DNA from: Oligoflexia bacterium
GTDB lineage: Bacteria; Myxococcota_A; UBA796; UBA2385
Direction of reading: 5' to 3'
NCBI GenBank assembly: GCA_013152105.1
Contig: JAADHA010000466.1
Location: 1-7,616, forward strand
DNA length: 7,616 nt
The position numbers and the translations under genes are program-made. The notes beneath the pieces were generated by a model. The model was not told where the DNA came from, made no database searches, and worked only from the letters and a program-made list of their open reading frames with translations. Of the stretch, positions 1-6,534 are shown in pieces (the stretch's first letter is position 1; each line of letters begins with the position of its first letter).

Positions 1-290
1 TGACCAGCACCGAGCGGGACCAGGACGAGGTCTTCACCTGGAGCTACCTGGTCGACGATGGGGGCAGCGACTCGGGGAGTGTGGACACGGGCGCTGACAC
101 ATCAGGGGGCTTGGATGCTGGTTCCAGCCTGATAGACGCCGCGCCGCGTGGCGGCTGTGGCTGTGGGAGCGCGGGCGGAAGCGGCCTGACCCTGTGCTTG
201 CTGGGCCTGGCTGCGGTGGTTCGGCGGCGGTCCGCCGGGCGCGCTGAGGGGGCGGCCTGGATCAAAGCCCACCAGACCGGGCCAAGCTGA
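1..290 (+). CDS. C-terminal end of a surface protein with MYXO-CTERM-like sorting tail (partial)
   Basis: The reading frame is open from the left edge (first full codon at base 3) to TGA at 288-290, giving the last 95 residues of a longer protein whose function cannot be told. Visible residues 19-45 are a low-complexity linker rich in Asp, Gly, Ser and Thr. Residues 50-57 are rich in Gly with Cys52 and Cys54 (GGCGCG), followed by a hydrophobic stretch (about 61-73, GLTLCLLGLAAVV) and an Arg cluster (74-76). Cys/Gly motif, helix, then arginines is the layout of MYXO-CTERM sorting signals, which in Myxococcota mark exported proteins for processing and surface anchoring. Unusually, 19 residues follow the Arg cluster, where such tails normally stop within a few residues. 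The 3' end overlaps the convergent SCO gene by 29 bp. The C-terminal type is fairly clear; the identity of the protein is unknown. Confidence 0.7.
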   Translation, partial: TSTERDQDEVFTWSYLVDDGGSDSGSVDTGADTSGGLDAGSSLIDAAPRGGCGCGSAGGSGLTLCLLGLAAVVRRRSAGRAEGAAWIKAHQTGPS

Positions 291-873
291 GCGCGTCTTG
301 TCGAAGGCGCTGCAGGCCATCCTCGTCGCTGTCGTAGAAGCCGCGGACGACGCCCTGGGCGTCGATCAGCAAGAAGCGCTCGCTGTGCGCGATCTTTGGG
401 ACGCCGCCGGTTTCGCCGGTCTTGTCGGCGACTTGTTGCAGGTCGGTGATGACCTGGTGGATGGCGTCAGGGTCGCCCGTCAGGAAGTGCCAGCGCGATG
501 GATCGGCACCGTAGCGGTCGGCATACTCGGCCAGCACGGCGGGCTTGTCATAGGCTGGGTCGACCGTGATGGAGACCAGATCGATCGGCACGCCGCCAAA
601 GGGACGGTCGGGCAGCGCGCGCTGGAGAGCGGCGGCCTTGCTGGTCAACAGCGGGCACTGGTCGGGGCAGCGCGTGAAGATGAAGTCGATCAGGACCACC
701 TTGCCGCGCAGGTCCAGCGAGGTGAGGGTCGCGCCCTGCTGGTCGGTCAGGCTGAAGCCGGGCAGCGGATCGAAGCGGTCGAGGTTGGGTGGGGTGCGCC
801 AGTACACGACTAGCGCCGGCAGGCCCAGGACCAGCAAGGCGGAGAGCGCCCACGCCAGGGGGTGACGAAACAT
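262..873 (-). CDS. SCO1/SenC/PrrC family copper chaperone, N-terminally anchored
   Basis: A 203-residue thioredoxin-fold SCO protein, expected to act outside the cytoplasmic membrane by binding copper and handing it to, or reducing, the CuA site of cytochrome oxidase subunit II. Residues 5-24 form a hydrophobic signal anchor (PLAWALSALLVLGLPALVVY). The copper site is Cys69 and Cys73 in FTRCPDQCP, with the conserved distal His163 in KIAHSERF. Length and motif order fit the family. I chose the ATG at 873 because it sits directly before the signal anchor; the frame is open further upstream but would run into ctaB. No good Shine-Dalgarno lies at the usual distance; an AGGAGAGGA element overlaps the ctaB stop about 20 bases upstream, so coupling to ctaB translation is possible. 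The gene lies 32 bp after ctaB on the same strand and its 3' end overlaps the convergent gene at the left edge. The family is secure; CuA as the target is inferred from context. Confidence 0.92.
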   Translation of the reverse strand: MFRHPLAWALSALLVLGLPALVVYWRTPPNLDRFDPLPGFSLTDQQGATLTSLDLRGKVVLIDFIFTRCPDQCPLLTSKAAALQRALPDRPFGGVPIDLVSITVDPAYDKPAVLAEYADRYGADPSRWHFLTGDPDAIHQVITDLQQVADKTGETGGVPKIAHSERFLLIDAQGVVRGFYDSDEDGLQRLRQDALSLARSGGL

Positions 874-905
874 GCGAGCGGGTGTCTGGGTCGTGGCGTC
901 CTCTC

Positions 906-1826
906 CTATACCCAGTGGTCGATGACCAGGGCGCCGAACAGGCCGGTCATGTAGATCAGGGTGAGCAGAAAGTACTGGCGGGCCCACCGCGCGCCGGCCC
1001 GAAGACGCCAGCCTTCAAAGGCCTTGTACAGCAGCACGGCGCCCAGGGCTGAGCCAGCGACAGCGGTCGGCATCCCCGCGACCCCCAGTCGAACCAACAG
1101 CAGGGGTACGGGGAAGAGCCCCATGGTGTAGATCAACATCTGGCGCCGCGTCGACGGCAGGCCGTGCTCGGCCGAGTGGACCACCAGCCCGGCTTGGCTG
1201 TACTCCTGTTGGCGGTAGACGCTGATCGCCAGGGAGTGTGGCACCTGCCACAGGAACATCAGGCCGAAGAGGACCAGGGCAGGGGCATCCACCGAGCCGG
1301 TTGCCGCGACCCAGCCGATGACCGGGGGCAGCGCACCGGGCACGGCGCCGACCAGCACGGACAGGCTGCTGACCCGCTTCATCGGGGTGTAGACCAACAC
1401 GTAGAGGACCAGCGCGATGGCGGCGATGAGCCCTGCGAGAGGGGTGGTCAACAGGGTCAGCAGGGCGACGCTGGTGGCGCTGAGGAAGACGCCGAAGCCC
1501 AGGGCGAGGCGGTGGTCCAGGCGCCTTCTTGGTAGGGGGCGGTCCGCGGTACGAGCCATGTCGCGATCGCTGTCCCGCTCCAGGTAGCAGTTGAGGGTAT
1601 TGGCGCCGCCGACCACCATGGTCGTGCCGATGATCGCAGCCAGCGTCCTGGTGATAGGTACATCGACGGGGGCCAGCGCCAGGCCACCTCCGGCCGTGAA
1701 CAGCACCAAGGACGACAGACGGGGCTTGGTCAGAGACAGCAGGTCCCGCCAGAAACCTGGCTTGTCGTCGACCCTGGTCGGGTCCAGGATCGCGGCTTGG
1801 GTCGTGGTGCTGGTGCGGCTGGCCAT
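906..1826 (-). CDS. ctaB: Protoheme IX farnesyltransferase (heme O synthase)
   Basis: A 306-residue membrane enzyme of the UbiA prenyltransferase family. It transfers the farnesyl group of farnesyl diphosphate to protoheme IX to make heme O, the precursor of heme A. The N-terminus has the typical LLSLTKPRLSSLVLFTA start (about 29-45). The first Asp-rich prenyl-diphosphate/Mg site is at residues 79-98 (Asn79, Asp85, Asp87, Asp89, then the RTADRPLP block). The CtaB-specific loop YTPMKR...VGAVPGALPPVIGW spans about 146-172, and WQVPHSLAISVYR is at 193-205. About nine hydrophobic helices fit the family. In the first motif Glu83 stands where many homologues have Asp; this is probably a tolerated variant. 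The start is ATG 1826, preceded by AGGGGA about 4 bases upstream; the longer frame to 1940 has a non-membrane, non-conserved leader. It is divergent from the oxidase operon and upstream of an SCO gene. Heme A synthase is not seen here. Confidence 0.95.
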   Translation of the reverse strand: MASRTSTTTQAAILDPTRVDDKPGFWRDLLSLTKPRLSSLVLFTAGGGLALAPVDVPITRTLAAIIGTTMVVGGANTLNCYLERDSDRDMARTADRPLPRRRLDHRLALGFGVFLSATSVALLTLLTTPLAGLIAAIALVLYVLVYTPMKRVSSLSVLVGAVPGALPPVIGWVAATGSVDAPALVLFGLMFLWQVPHSLAISVYRQQEYSQAGLVVHSAEHGLPSTRRQMLIYTMGLFPVPLLLVRLGVAGMPTAVAGSALGAVLLYKAFEGWRLRAGARWARQYFLLTLIYMTGLFGALVIDHWV

Positions 1827-1868
1827 TGTTCCCCTGAATCTGGTACCTTTCACGCCATGCGCCTTTGC

Positions 1869-1874
1869 TGTCAA
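1869..1874 (-). promoter_or_regulatory. Possible -35 element for ctaB
   Basis: The minus strand reads TTGACA, an exact match to the sigma-70 -35 consensus, 42 bases before the ctaB ATG. No good -10 box lies 16-18 bases downstream (TGAAAG or GAAAGG at best), so this may be chance or may depend on an activator. Low confidence. Confidence 0.25.
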
Positions 1875-2004
1875 GCAGGGTGCGCTTGGCGCAGACGCCC
1901 TGCATCGGTCCTGGACGGGAAGTTTGCAGGCTGCTTGCATGGGTCAGAAGACCGATGTTAGCACCTCCCGGCGAGGAGCGTTACCGGCCGGCCAATCTAG
2001 CACT

Positions 2005-2013
2005 GGAGTGGAG
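2005..2013 (+). promoter_or_regulatory. Ribosome binding site supporting the TTG start at 2016
   Basis: GGAGTGGAG contains two GGAG cores; the first ends 7 bases before the TTG codon, an ideal spacing. It is the main reason to accept a TTG start for the small membrane protein and to read it as the operon's first gene. Confidence 0.5.
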
Positions 2014-2015
2014 CT

Positions 2016-2276
2016 TTGAGCACCCCAAGTGACATCGACGAACAGCCTCATGCAGCGGAACTCCCGTGTGAACCTGATGATATTCCTGTTCGCTTCCTGG
2101 CCCTGGTCGTGGGCGGGGTGACGATCTTCATCGTGGCCCTGATCGCGATCGCCGTCTGGGCATTCGACACCACCAGCGCCGCTGAGATGAAGGCCAAGGG
2201 CTACGATGTCGAGCAGACGGCGCCAGGCCAGCCAGCACCCACACAGGCCCCTCCTCCGGCAGGCGCGCACAAGTGA
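2016..2276 (+). CDS. Small single-helix membrane protein at the head of the oxidase operon, unknown function
   Basis: I do not recognise this 86-residue protein. It has a polar acidic N-terminus (1-25, including DIDEQ and CEPDDIP), one strong membrane helix (about 26-49, ending IAIAVWAF), and a short outer segment ending in a Pro/Ala-rich tail (70-84). A positively charged Arg26 before the helix and few charges after it leave the topology open. The start is TTG at 2016: an in-frame stop lies at 1998-2000, and GGAG at 2005-2008 is 7 bases before the TTG, so no other start fits well. Its TGA overlaps the GTG of the following SCO gene (GTGA at 2273-2276), which implies coupled translation. As first gene of a caa3 operon it may be an oxidase assembly factor or small accessory subunit; this is inferred from position only. 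The coding call rests on the Shine-Dalgarno, the stop/start overlap and a clean membrane helix. Confidence 0.8.
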   Translation: MSTPSDIDEQPHAAELPCEPDDIPVRFLALVVGGVTIFIVALIAIAVWAFDTTSAAEMKAKGYDVEQTAPGQPAPTQAPPPAGAHK

Positions 2277-3139
2277 CCCGGTTCCGATCCGCCGTGGCGT
2301 GGTCGTTTGGCGTCCTGTTGCTAGGCGTCCTGTTTCTGGCTTGCCTGGGTGGCGGTGTGGCTCGTGCCGAGCGGACGGTGCCCGCCAAGCTGGAGGGGAT
2401 CACCATCACCGAGCACCTGGGTGCGGCGGTGAACCCCAACCTTGTCCTGACGGACGAGTCGGGCCAGAAGGTCCGCCTGGGGCAGTTCTTCGGCGATGGA
2501 AAGCCCGTCCTGCTGACCATGAACTACTACAATTGCGCGATGCTGTGCACCATTCAGCTCAATGGCCTGGTGGCGGGCTTGAAGAACCTGAACTGGACCC
2601 CGGGTGACCAGTTCCGGATCCTCACAGTCAGCATCGACCCGGATGATACGCCGGAGCTCGCCGCTTCCAAGCGCAAGTCCTACCTGGACAGCTACGGGCG
2701 AGGGGACGACGTCGACTGGCACTTCCTGGTTGGCGAAGAAGACCAGGTGCGTGCCCTGGCCGACAGCGTCGGCTTCGCCTACCGCTACGACCCAGAACAG
2801 GACCAGTACGCGCACGCCGCGGCCATCATGCTGTTGGCGCCGGACGCGACGGTGGCCCGCTATCTCTACGGGATCGAATACTCGGCCCGTGACCTGAAGT
2901 TCGGTCTGATGGAGGCGGCCGCTGGCCGTGTCGGAAGCCCGGCAGAGCGCCTGATCCTGTCGTGCTTTCACTACGACGAGACCATCGGCGAGTACACCCC
3001 CTTTGCCTTCGGCATCATGCGCCTGGGTGGTGCGGTGAGCATCATCGTCATCGTCATCCTGGGCATTGTCATGTGGCGCCAGGAGCTGTCCCACAAGGAC
3101 GGCGATCCTGGCGCCGACACCACGGAGATCCCGTCGTGA
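2273..3139 (+). CDS. SCO family copper chaperone with C-terminal membrane helix
   Basis: A 288-residue SCO1/SenC-type protein, longer than the classic form. Residues 1-32 look like a Sec signal peptide (Arg-rich start, hydrophobic core, ARA before Glu33); Cys24 sits in a poor lipobox, so lipidation is unlikely. The thioredoxin-like domain carries the copper pair Cys88 and Cys92 in YYNCAMLCTIQL and the distal His181 in YAHAAAIMLL; SIDPDDTPELA (120-130) is the usual strand-turn after the CxxxC helix. A block around 229-250 (LSCFHYDETIGEY) leads into a second membrane helix (about 246-267) and a short charged tail. This signal/domain/helix layout is typical of SCO proteins encoded just before coxB. 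The GTG start at 2273 overlaps the upstream stop by four bases, and the gene's own TGA overlaps the coxB GTG in the same way. Its role is most likely CuA maturation of CoxB. It differs from the SCO at 262-873 in lacking CPxxCP and in its double anchor. Confidence 0.92.
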   Translation: MTRFRSAVAWSFGVLLLGVLFLACLGGGVARAERTVPAKLEGITITEHLGAAVNPNLVLTDESGQKVRLGQFFGDGKPVLLTMNYYNCAMLCTIQLNGLVAGLKNLNWTPGDQFRILTVSIDPDDTPELAASKRKSYLDSYGRGDDVDWHFLVGEEDQVRALADSVGFAYRYDPEQDQYAHAAAIMLLAPDATVARYLYGIEYSARDLKFGLMEAAAGRVGSPAERLILSCFHYDETIGEYTPFAFGIMRLGGAVSIIVIVILGIVMWRQELSHKDGDPGADTTEIPS

Positions 3140-4155
3140 CCGCTGCCGCGATCTTGCCTCTCCTTGCCAGCATCCCTGCCCACGCTTCAGATGCCTTCCC
3201 GTTGACGCCCCGCTGGTGGCTGCCCGAGAGTGCGTCGACCTTCAGTGACGATGTCGACACGACCTTTGCGTTCATCTACTGGGTGGATGTCGCCTTCTTC
3301 CTGATGATCGTCGCCGCGATACTCTACTTCGCGTTCGCCTATCGACGTCGCAAGGAAGGGCAGCGGACCAGCCCGGTGAGGGGCAATCACGCGCTGGAAT
3401 TCGCCTGGAGCTTCATCCCGTCCTTGTTTCTGATCGCCTTCTTCGTGATGGGCTTTCGCACCTACATGGACATGCAGATCCCTCCGGCGGACTCCATGGA
3501 CATCCGGGTGACGGGGCAGAAGTGGAATTGGAGTTTCGAGTACCCCAAACAGGGCATCACCTTGTCCAGCGCGGACGGCCTGGTGGTGCCCGCCAACACG
3601 CCGGTGCGCCTGACCATCACATCGGTGGACGTGCTGCACAGCTTCTTCATCCCGGCCTTTCGGACGAAGAAGGACGCAGTGCCCAACCGCTACACCTCGG
3701 AGTGGTTCGAGGCCAAGCATCCCGGCGACTACCACATCTTCTGTGCCGAGTATTGTGGGGATGATCACAGCCGCATGACCAGCACGGTGCATGTCCTGGA
3801 ACCGGCCGCCTTCACAGCGTGGGTGGCGGACCACAAGGCCGCGTCGGCCAGCATGTCACCGGCCGAGCGGGGCCAGAACCTGTTCAAGACGCAGGGCTGC
3901 GCGGCCTGCCACTCGGTGGACGGAACTCGACTGGTCGGTCCTTCGCTCAAGGGCAAGTACGGCGTCGAAGAACAGCTCACTGATGGCACCACCGTGACGG
4001 TGGACGACAACTATATTCGTGAGTCCCTGGAGTCCCCCGGAGCAAAGATCGTGGCTGGCTTCGCGCCCCAGATGCCGCCCTACCAGGGCCGCCTGAAGGA
4101 CGACGAGATCAGCGCGCTCATCGACTTCATCAAGTCCCTCAACGAGGAAGAGTAG
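3136..4155 (+). CDS. coxB: caa3-type cytochrome c oxidase subunit II with CuA and fused cytochrome c domain
   Basis: A 339-residue subunit II that takes electrons through its own heme c to CuA and on to CoxA. A short signal-like stretch (1-17, ending AHA) precedes two membrane helices (about 45-69 and 87-106). The electron-entry aromatics are in GQKWNWSFEYP (127-137). The CuA ligands are complete: His168 (VLHSFFIP), Cys203, Glu205, Cys207, His211 and Met214 (CAEYCGDDHSRM). A class I cytochrome c domain follows (about 240-336), with heme attachment at Cys255, Cys258 and His259 (CAACH) and a probable axial Met313 in PQMPPY. This fusion defines a caa3 oxidase. I chose GTG 3136 because GGAG (3124-3127) lies 8 bases upstream and it forms a GTGA overlap with the SCO stop; the frame is open further upstream but only as a shadow of the SCO gene. 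The predicted signal lacks an N-terminal basic residue, so its cleavage is less certain. Confidence 0.96.
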   Translation: MTAAAILPLLASIPAHASDAFPLTPRWWLPESASTFSDDVDTTFAFIYWVDVAFFLMIVAAILYFAFAYRRRKEGQRTSPVRGNHALEFAWSFIPSLFLIAFFVMGFRTYMDMQIPPADSMDIRVTGQKWNWSFEYPKQGITLSSADGLVVPANTPVRLTITSVDVLHSFFIPAFRTKKDAVPNRYTSEWFEAKHPGDYHIFCAEYCGDDHSRMTSTVHVLEPAAFTAWVADHKAASASMSPAERGQNLFKTQGCAACHSVDGTRLVGPSLKGKYGVEEQLTDGTTVTVDDNYIRESLESPGAKIVAGFAPQMPPYQGRLKDDEISALIDFIKSLNEEE

Positions 4156-5817
4156 ATGCCCACATCAGCGGGTTCCACAGCGGATTCCACAGTGCCGGGC
4201 GATGGCGCCTCGGGCCACGACGACGCCCACCCGTCCTACCTGAGTGCATCCAAGGGCGTGGCGAGCTGGCTGTTCACCGTCGACCACAAGCGCATCGGGG
4301 TGATGTACCTGGTGTGCGTGCTCAGCTTCTTCCTGGTCGGTGGGCTGTTGGCCTTGGCGTTTCGGCTGGAGTTGAGCACGGCGGCGCCCGACCTGTTCAC
4401 CGCCAGCACCTACAACCGCCTGTTTACGCTGCACGGCGCGATCATGGTCTTCCTGGTCCTGGTGCCCAGCATCCCGGCCACGCTCGGAAACTTCGTGCTT
4501 CCGCTGATGTTGGGGGCCAAAGACGTGGCCTTTCCGCGGCTGAACCTGCTGAGCTTCCACATCTACGTGCTCGGTGCGCTCTTCCTGATCTACACGTTGG
4601 TCTCGGGTGGGGTCGAGACGGGCTGGACCTTCTACGCCCCCTACAGCTCGACGACGGACAGCTCGGTCGTGTCGGCGCTGCTCGGCGCCTTCATCCTGGG
4701 CTTCAGCTCGATCCTGACCGGGCTGAATTTCATCGTCACCATCCACAAGATGCGGGCCCCCGGATTGACCTGGCGCAAGCTGCCGCTGTTCGTCTGGGCT
4801 GCCTACGCCACCAGCATGATCCAGGTCCTGGCGACACCGGTCATCGCGATCACCCTGTTCCTGCTGGTGTTTGAGCGCACGATGGGGATTGGCATCTTCG
4901 ACCCGGCCCTGGGTGGTGACCCGGTGCTCTTTCAGCACTTCTTCTGGTTCTACAGCCACCCGGTCGTCTACGTCATGATCCTGCCGGCCTTTGGCGTCAT
5001 GTCCGAGACCATCACCATCAACAGCCGCAAGCACATCTTCGGCTACAACGCGATCGCCGCCAGCTCTATCGCCATCGCGGGCCTTGGCTTCATGGTGTGG
5101 GGCCACCACATGTTCGTGTCGGGGCAGTCGGAGCTGGCCGGCACCATCTTCAGCTTGATCACCTTTGCCGTCGCGGTGCCGACGGCCATCAAGGTCTTCA
5201 GTTGGGTGGCCACCATGTACAAGGGCAGCATTCAGCTCAACACGGTGATGCTGTACTCGCTGTCCTTCCTGTTCATCTTCAGCATCGGCGGTCTCACCGG
5301 CCTGTTCCTGGGCACGCTGGCGATCGACGTGCATATGCACGACACCTACTTTGTGGTGGCGCACTTCCACTACGTCATGATGGGTGGCACCCTCATCGGC
5401 TTCATCACGGGCCTGCACCACTGGTGGCCGAAGATGACGGGTCGAATGTTCCCGGAGCTCCCGGGAAAGATTGGGTGTGCGTTGGTTTTCTTGGGCTTCA
5501 ACCTGACCTTCTTTCCGCAATTCGTCGCGGGGGCGCGGGGCATGCCGCGGCGCTACCACGAGTACGCGCCAGAATTCCAGATCTGGCAGTTCTGGTCGAC
5601 CGTGGGCTCCTTCGTCCTGGCGGCGGGCTTGTTCTTGATCGCGGGCTACCTGCTGTGGTCCCTGAAGAGGGGTGCGCGGGCGCCAAGGAACCCCTGGCAC
5701 GGCATGAGCTTGGAGTGGCAGACCGAGTCTCCTCCCATCGAGCACAACTTTGACCATCAGGTCATCTGCACGCACGGTCCCTACGACTTCGAAGAGATCG
5801 ACTACTCGAAGGCCTGA
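4156..5817 (+). CDS. coxA: Cytochrome c oxidase subunit I, A2-type heme-copper oxidase
   Basis: A 553-residue catalytic subunit that reduces oxygen to water and pumps protons. It has about 12 membrane helices after a polar N-terminus, beginning near WLFTVDHKRIGVMYL (38-52). Heme a ligands are His93 (TLHGAIMVF) and His405; the heme a3 ligand is His403 (VAHFHYVMMGG). CuB ligands are His268, His317 and His318 (WGHH), with the expected cross-linked Tyr272. Helix VI reads WFYSHPVVY (264-272): the D-channel Glu of A1 oxidases is replaced by Val270, and Tyr266-Ser267 are present, the A2 signature. The K-channel Lys346 is present in PTAIKVFSW, and the D-channel mouth Asp123 with Asn130 in GAKDVAFPRLN. 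The C-terminal tail (about 502-553) is the common NPWHGMSLEW...GPYDF type. ATG 4156 follows the coxB stop directly, with GAGGAAG 8-11 bases upstream. Identity is secure; A2 assignment comes from the motif alone. Confidence 0.98.
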   Translation: MPTSAGSTADSTVPGDGASGHDDAHPSYLSASKGVASWLFTVDHKRIGVMYLVCVLSFFLVGGLLALAFRLELSTAAPDLFTASTYNRLFTLHGAIMVFLVLVPSIPATLGNFVLPLMLGAKDVAFPRLNLLSFHIYVLGALFLIYTLVSGGVETGWTFYAPYSSTTDSSVVSALLGAFILGFSSILTGLNFIVTIHKMRAPGLTWRKLPLFVWAAYATSMIQVLATPVIAITLFLLVFERTMGIGIFDPALGGDPVLFQHFFWFYSHPVVYVMILPAFGVMSETITINSRKHIFGYNAIAASSIAIAGLGFMVWGHHMFVSGQSELAGTIFSLITFAVAVPTAIKVFSWVATMYKGSIQLNTVMLYSLSFLFIFSIGGLTGLFLGTLAIDVHMHDTYFVVAHFHYVMMGGTLIGFITGLHHWWPKMTGRMFPELPGKIGCALVFLGFNLTFFPQFVAGARGMPRRYHEYAPEFQIWQFWSTVGSFVLAAGLFLIAGYLLWSLKRGARAPRNPWHGMSLEWQTESPPIEHNFDHQVICTHGPYDFEEIDYSKA

Positions 5818-5820
5818 AAA

Positions 5821-6534
5821 ATGAACCTACAGACCGAGTCCGAGGTGGCCGCTGTGCCTGAAGGCGGGGTGCCTGATGGCGGGGTGCCTGATCCCGGCGA
5901 GGACCACACCCATCTGGCGATGCATTTCCATGACCTGGATCAGCAGAAGTCTGCGGCCAAGCTTGGAATGTGGATCTTCCTGGCACAAGAACTCCTGTTT
6001 TTTTCAGGGCTCTTCATGGCCTACTTTGCCTTCCGCTTCCTGTACCCGGACACGTGGCTGGCGGCGCACGAACTGTTGGACAAGCGCATGGGGACGCTCA
6101 ACACCGTGGTGCTGCTGACCAGCAGTCTGACCATGGCGCTGGCGGTCCGAGCTTGCCAGCTCAACGACCTCAAGAGCTGTGTGCGCTACCTGTGGCTCAC
6201 GATCGCCTGCGCCTGCGGCTTTTTGGTGGTCAAGTACTTCGAGTACGCCCACAAGTTTCAACTTGGCGAGCTGCCGGGCCATCACTACCGCTTTGAAGGC
6301 ATCACGGGTGGGGCGCCAGAGCTCTTCTTCAGCCTGTACTTCATGATGACTGGCGTCCACGGGCTGCACGTCCTGATCGGCATCGGCATCATGGTGTGGA
6401 TGATCTTCGGTCCGATTCGCCGTGGCAGGGTCAGCTCGCAGCAGTACTCGTTGGTCGAGAATGTAGGGCTCTACTGGCATCTTGTCGATTTGATCTGGAT
6501 CTTCCTCTTCCCGCTGCTCTACCTGGTGCGTTGA
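5821..6534 (+). CDS. coxC: Cytochrome c oxidase subunit III
   Basis: A 237-residue membrane subunit that stabilises the oxidase core and supports proton uptake. After a polar N-terminus of about 46 residues come five predicted helices: about 48-72, 91-110, 123-141, 168-195 and 215-235. This is the short bacterial form lacking the first two helices of the mitochondrial subunit. Family marks include LGMWIFLAQELLFFSG (48-63) with the conserved Glu57, KYFEYAHK (138-145), MMTGVHGLHVLIG (175-187) and the C-terminal GLYWHLVDLIWIFLFPLLYL. The N-terminus contains a duplicated GGVPD (15-19 and 20-24), the product of a 15-bp DNA repeat, followed by a His-rich stretch (29-37). ATG 5821 lies three bases after the coxA stop; the Shine-Dalgarno is weak (GAAGG about 9 bases upstream), so coupling to coxA is likely. 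Confidence 0.96.
   Translation: MNLQTESEVAAVPEGGVPDGGVPDPGEDHTHLAMHFHDLDQQKSAAKLGMWIFLAQELLFFSGLFMAYFAFRFLYPDTWLAAHELLDKRMGTLNTVVLLTSSLTMALAVRACQLNDLKSCVRYLWLTIACACGFLVVKYFEYAHKFQLGELPGHHYRFEGITGGAPELFFSLYFMMTGVHGLHVLIGIGIMVWMIFGPIRRGRVSSQQYSLVENVGLYWHLVDLIWIFLFPLLYLVR
5863..5892 (+). repeat. 15-bp tandem duplication inside coxC
   Basis: Two perfect adjacent copies of GGCGGGGTGCCTGAT (5863-5877 and 5878-5892). The unit is five codons, so the frame is kept and the protein gains a repeated GGVPD. A further GTGCCTGA occurs just upstream (5854-5861). It lies in the polar N-terminal segment before the first helix, where length is probably tolerated. Confidence 0.85.

Larger units (their letters stand above)
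1827..2015. promoter_or_regulatory. Divergent intergenic region between ctaB-SCO and the caa3 oxidase operon
   Basis: These 189 bp separate the leftward ctaB start from the rightward start at 2016 and should hold promoters for both assembly and structural genes. On the minus strand there is a perfect TTGACA (1874 down to 1869), 42 bases before the ctaB ATG; at 16-18 bases beyond it only poor -10 matches exist (best TGAAAG, 1852-1847). On the plus strand TTGCAT (1935-1940) and a weak TGTTAG (1956-1961) are only 15 bases apart and not convincing. A TTGCA direct repeat (1924-1928 and 1936-1940, partly TTGCAGG/TTGCATG) could be an operator half-site pair, but this is speculative. No other ORF or RNA gene is seen here. 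That promoters lie here is a strong inference from gene orientation; the exact boxes are uncertain. Confidence 0.5.

Noticed and set aside
254..283. Possible terminator hairpin (GGCCTGG with CCGGGCC) at the convergent gene ends
   Set aside because: The 7-bp stem has a wobble pair, a 16-base loop and no T-tract, and it lies within coding sequence of both genes.
298..813. Plus-strand open frame of 171 codons opposite the SCO gene
   Set aside because: It is antisense to a clear SCO gene, has no recognised motif and no good Shine-Dalgarno.
2962..3135. Longer N-terminus for CoxB within the SCO gene
   Set aside because: The extra residues are a His/Arg-rich shadow of the SCO membrane helix; GTG 3136 has a Shine-Dalgarno, a signal-like stretch and a GTGA overlap.
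4165..5775. Long minus-strand open frame (536 codons) opposite coxA
   Set aside because: Its product is rich in Asp, Arg, Gln and His without domains, as expected from the antisense of a high-GC membrane protein gene; coxA is unambiguous.
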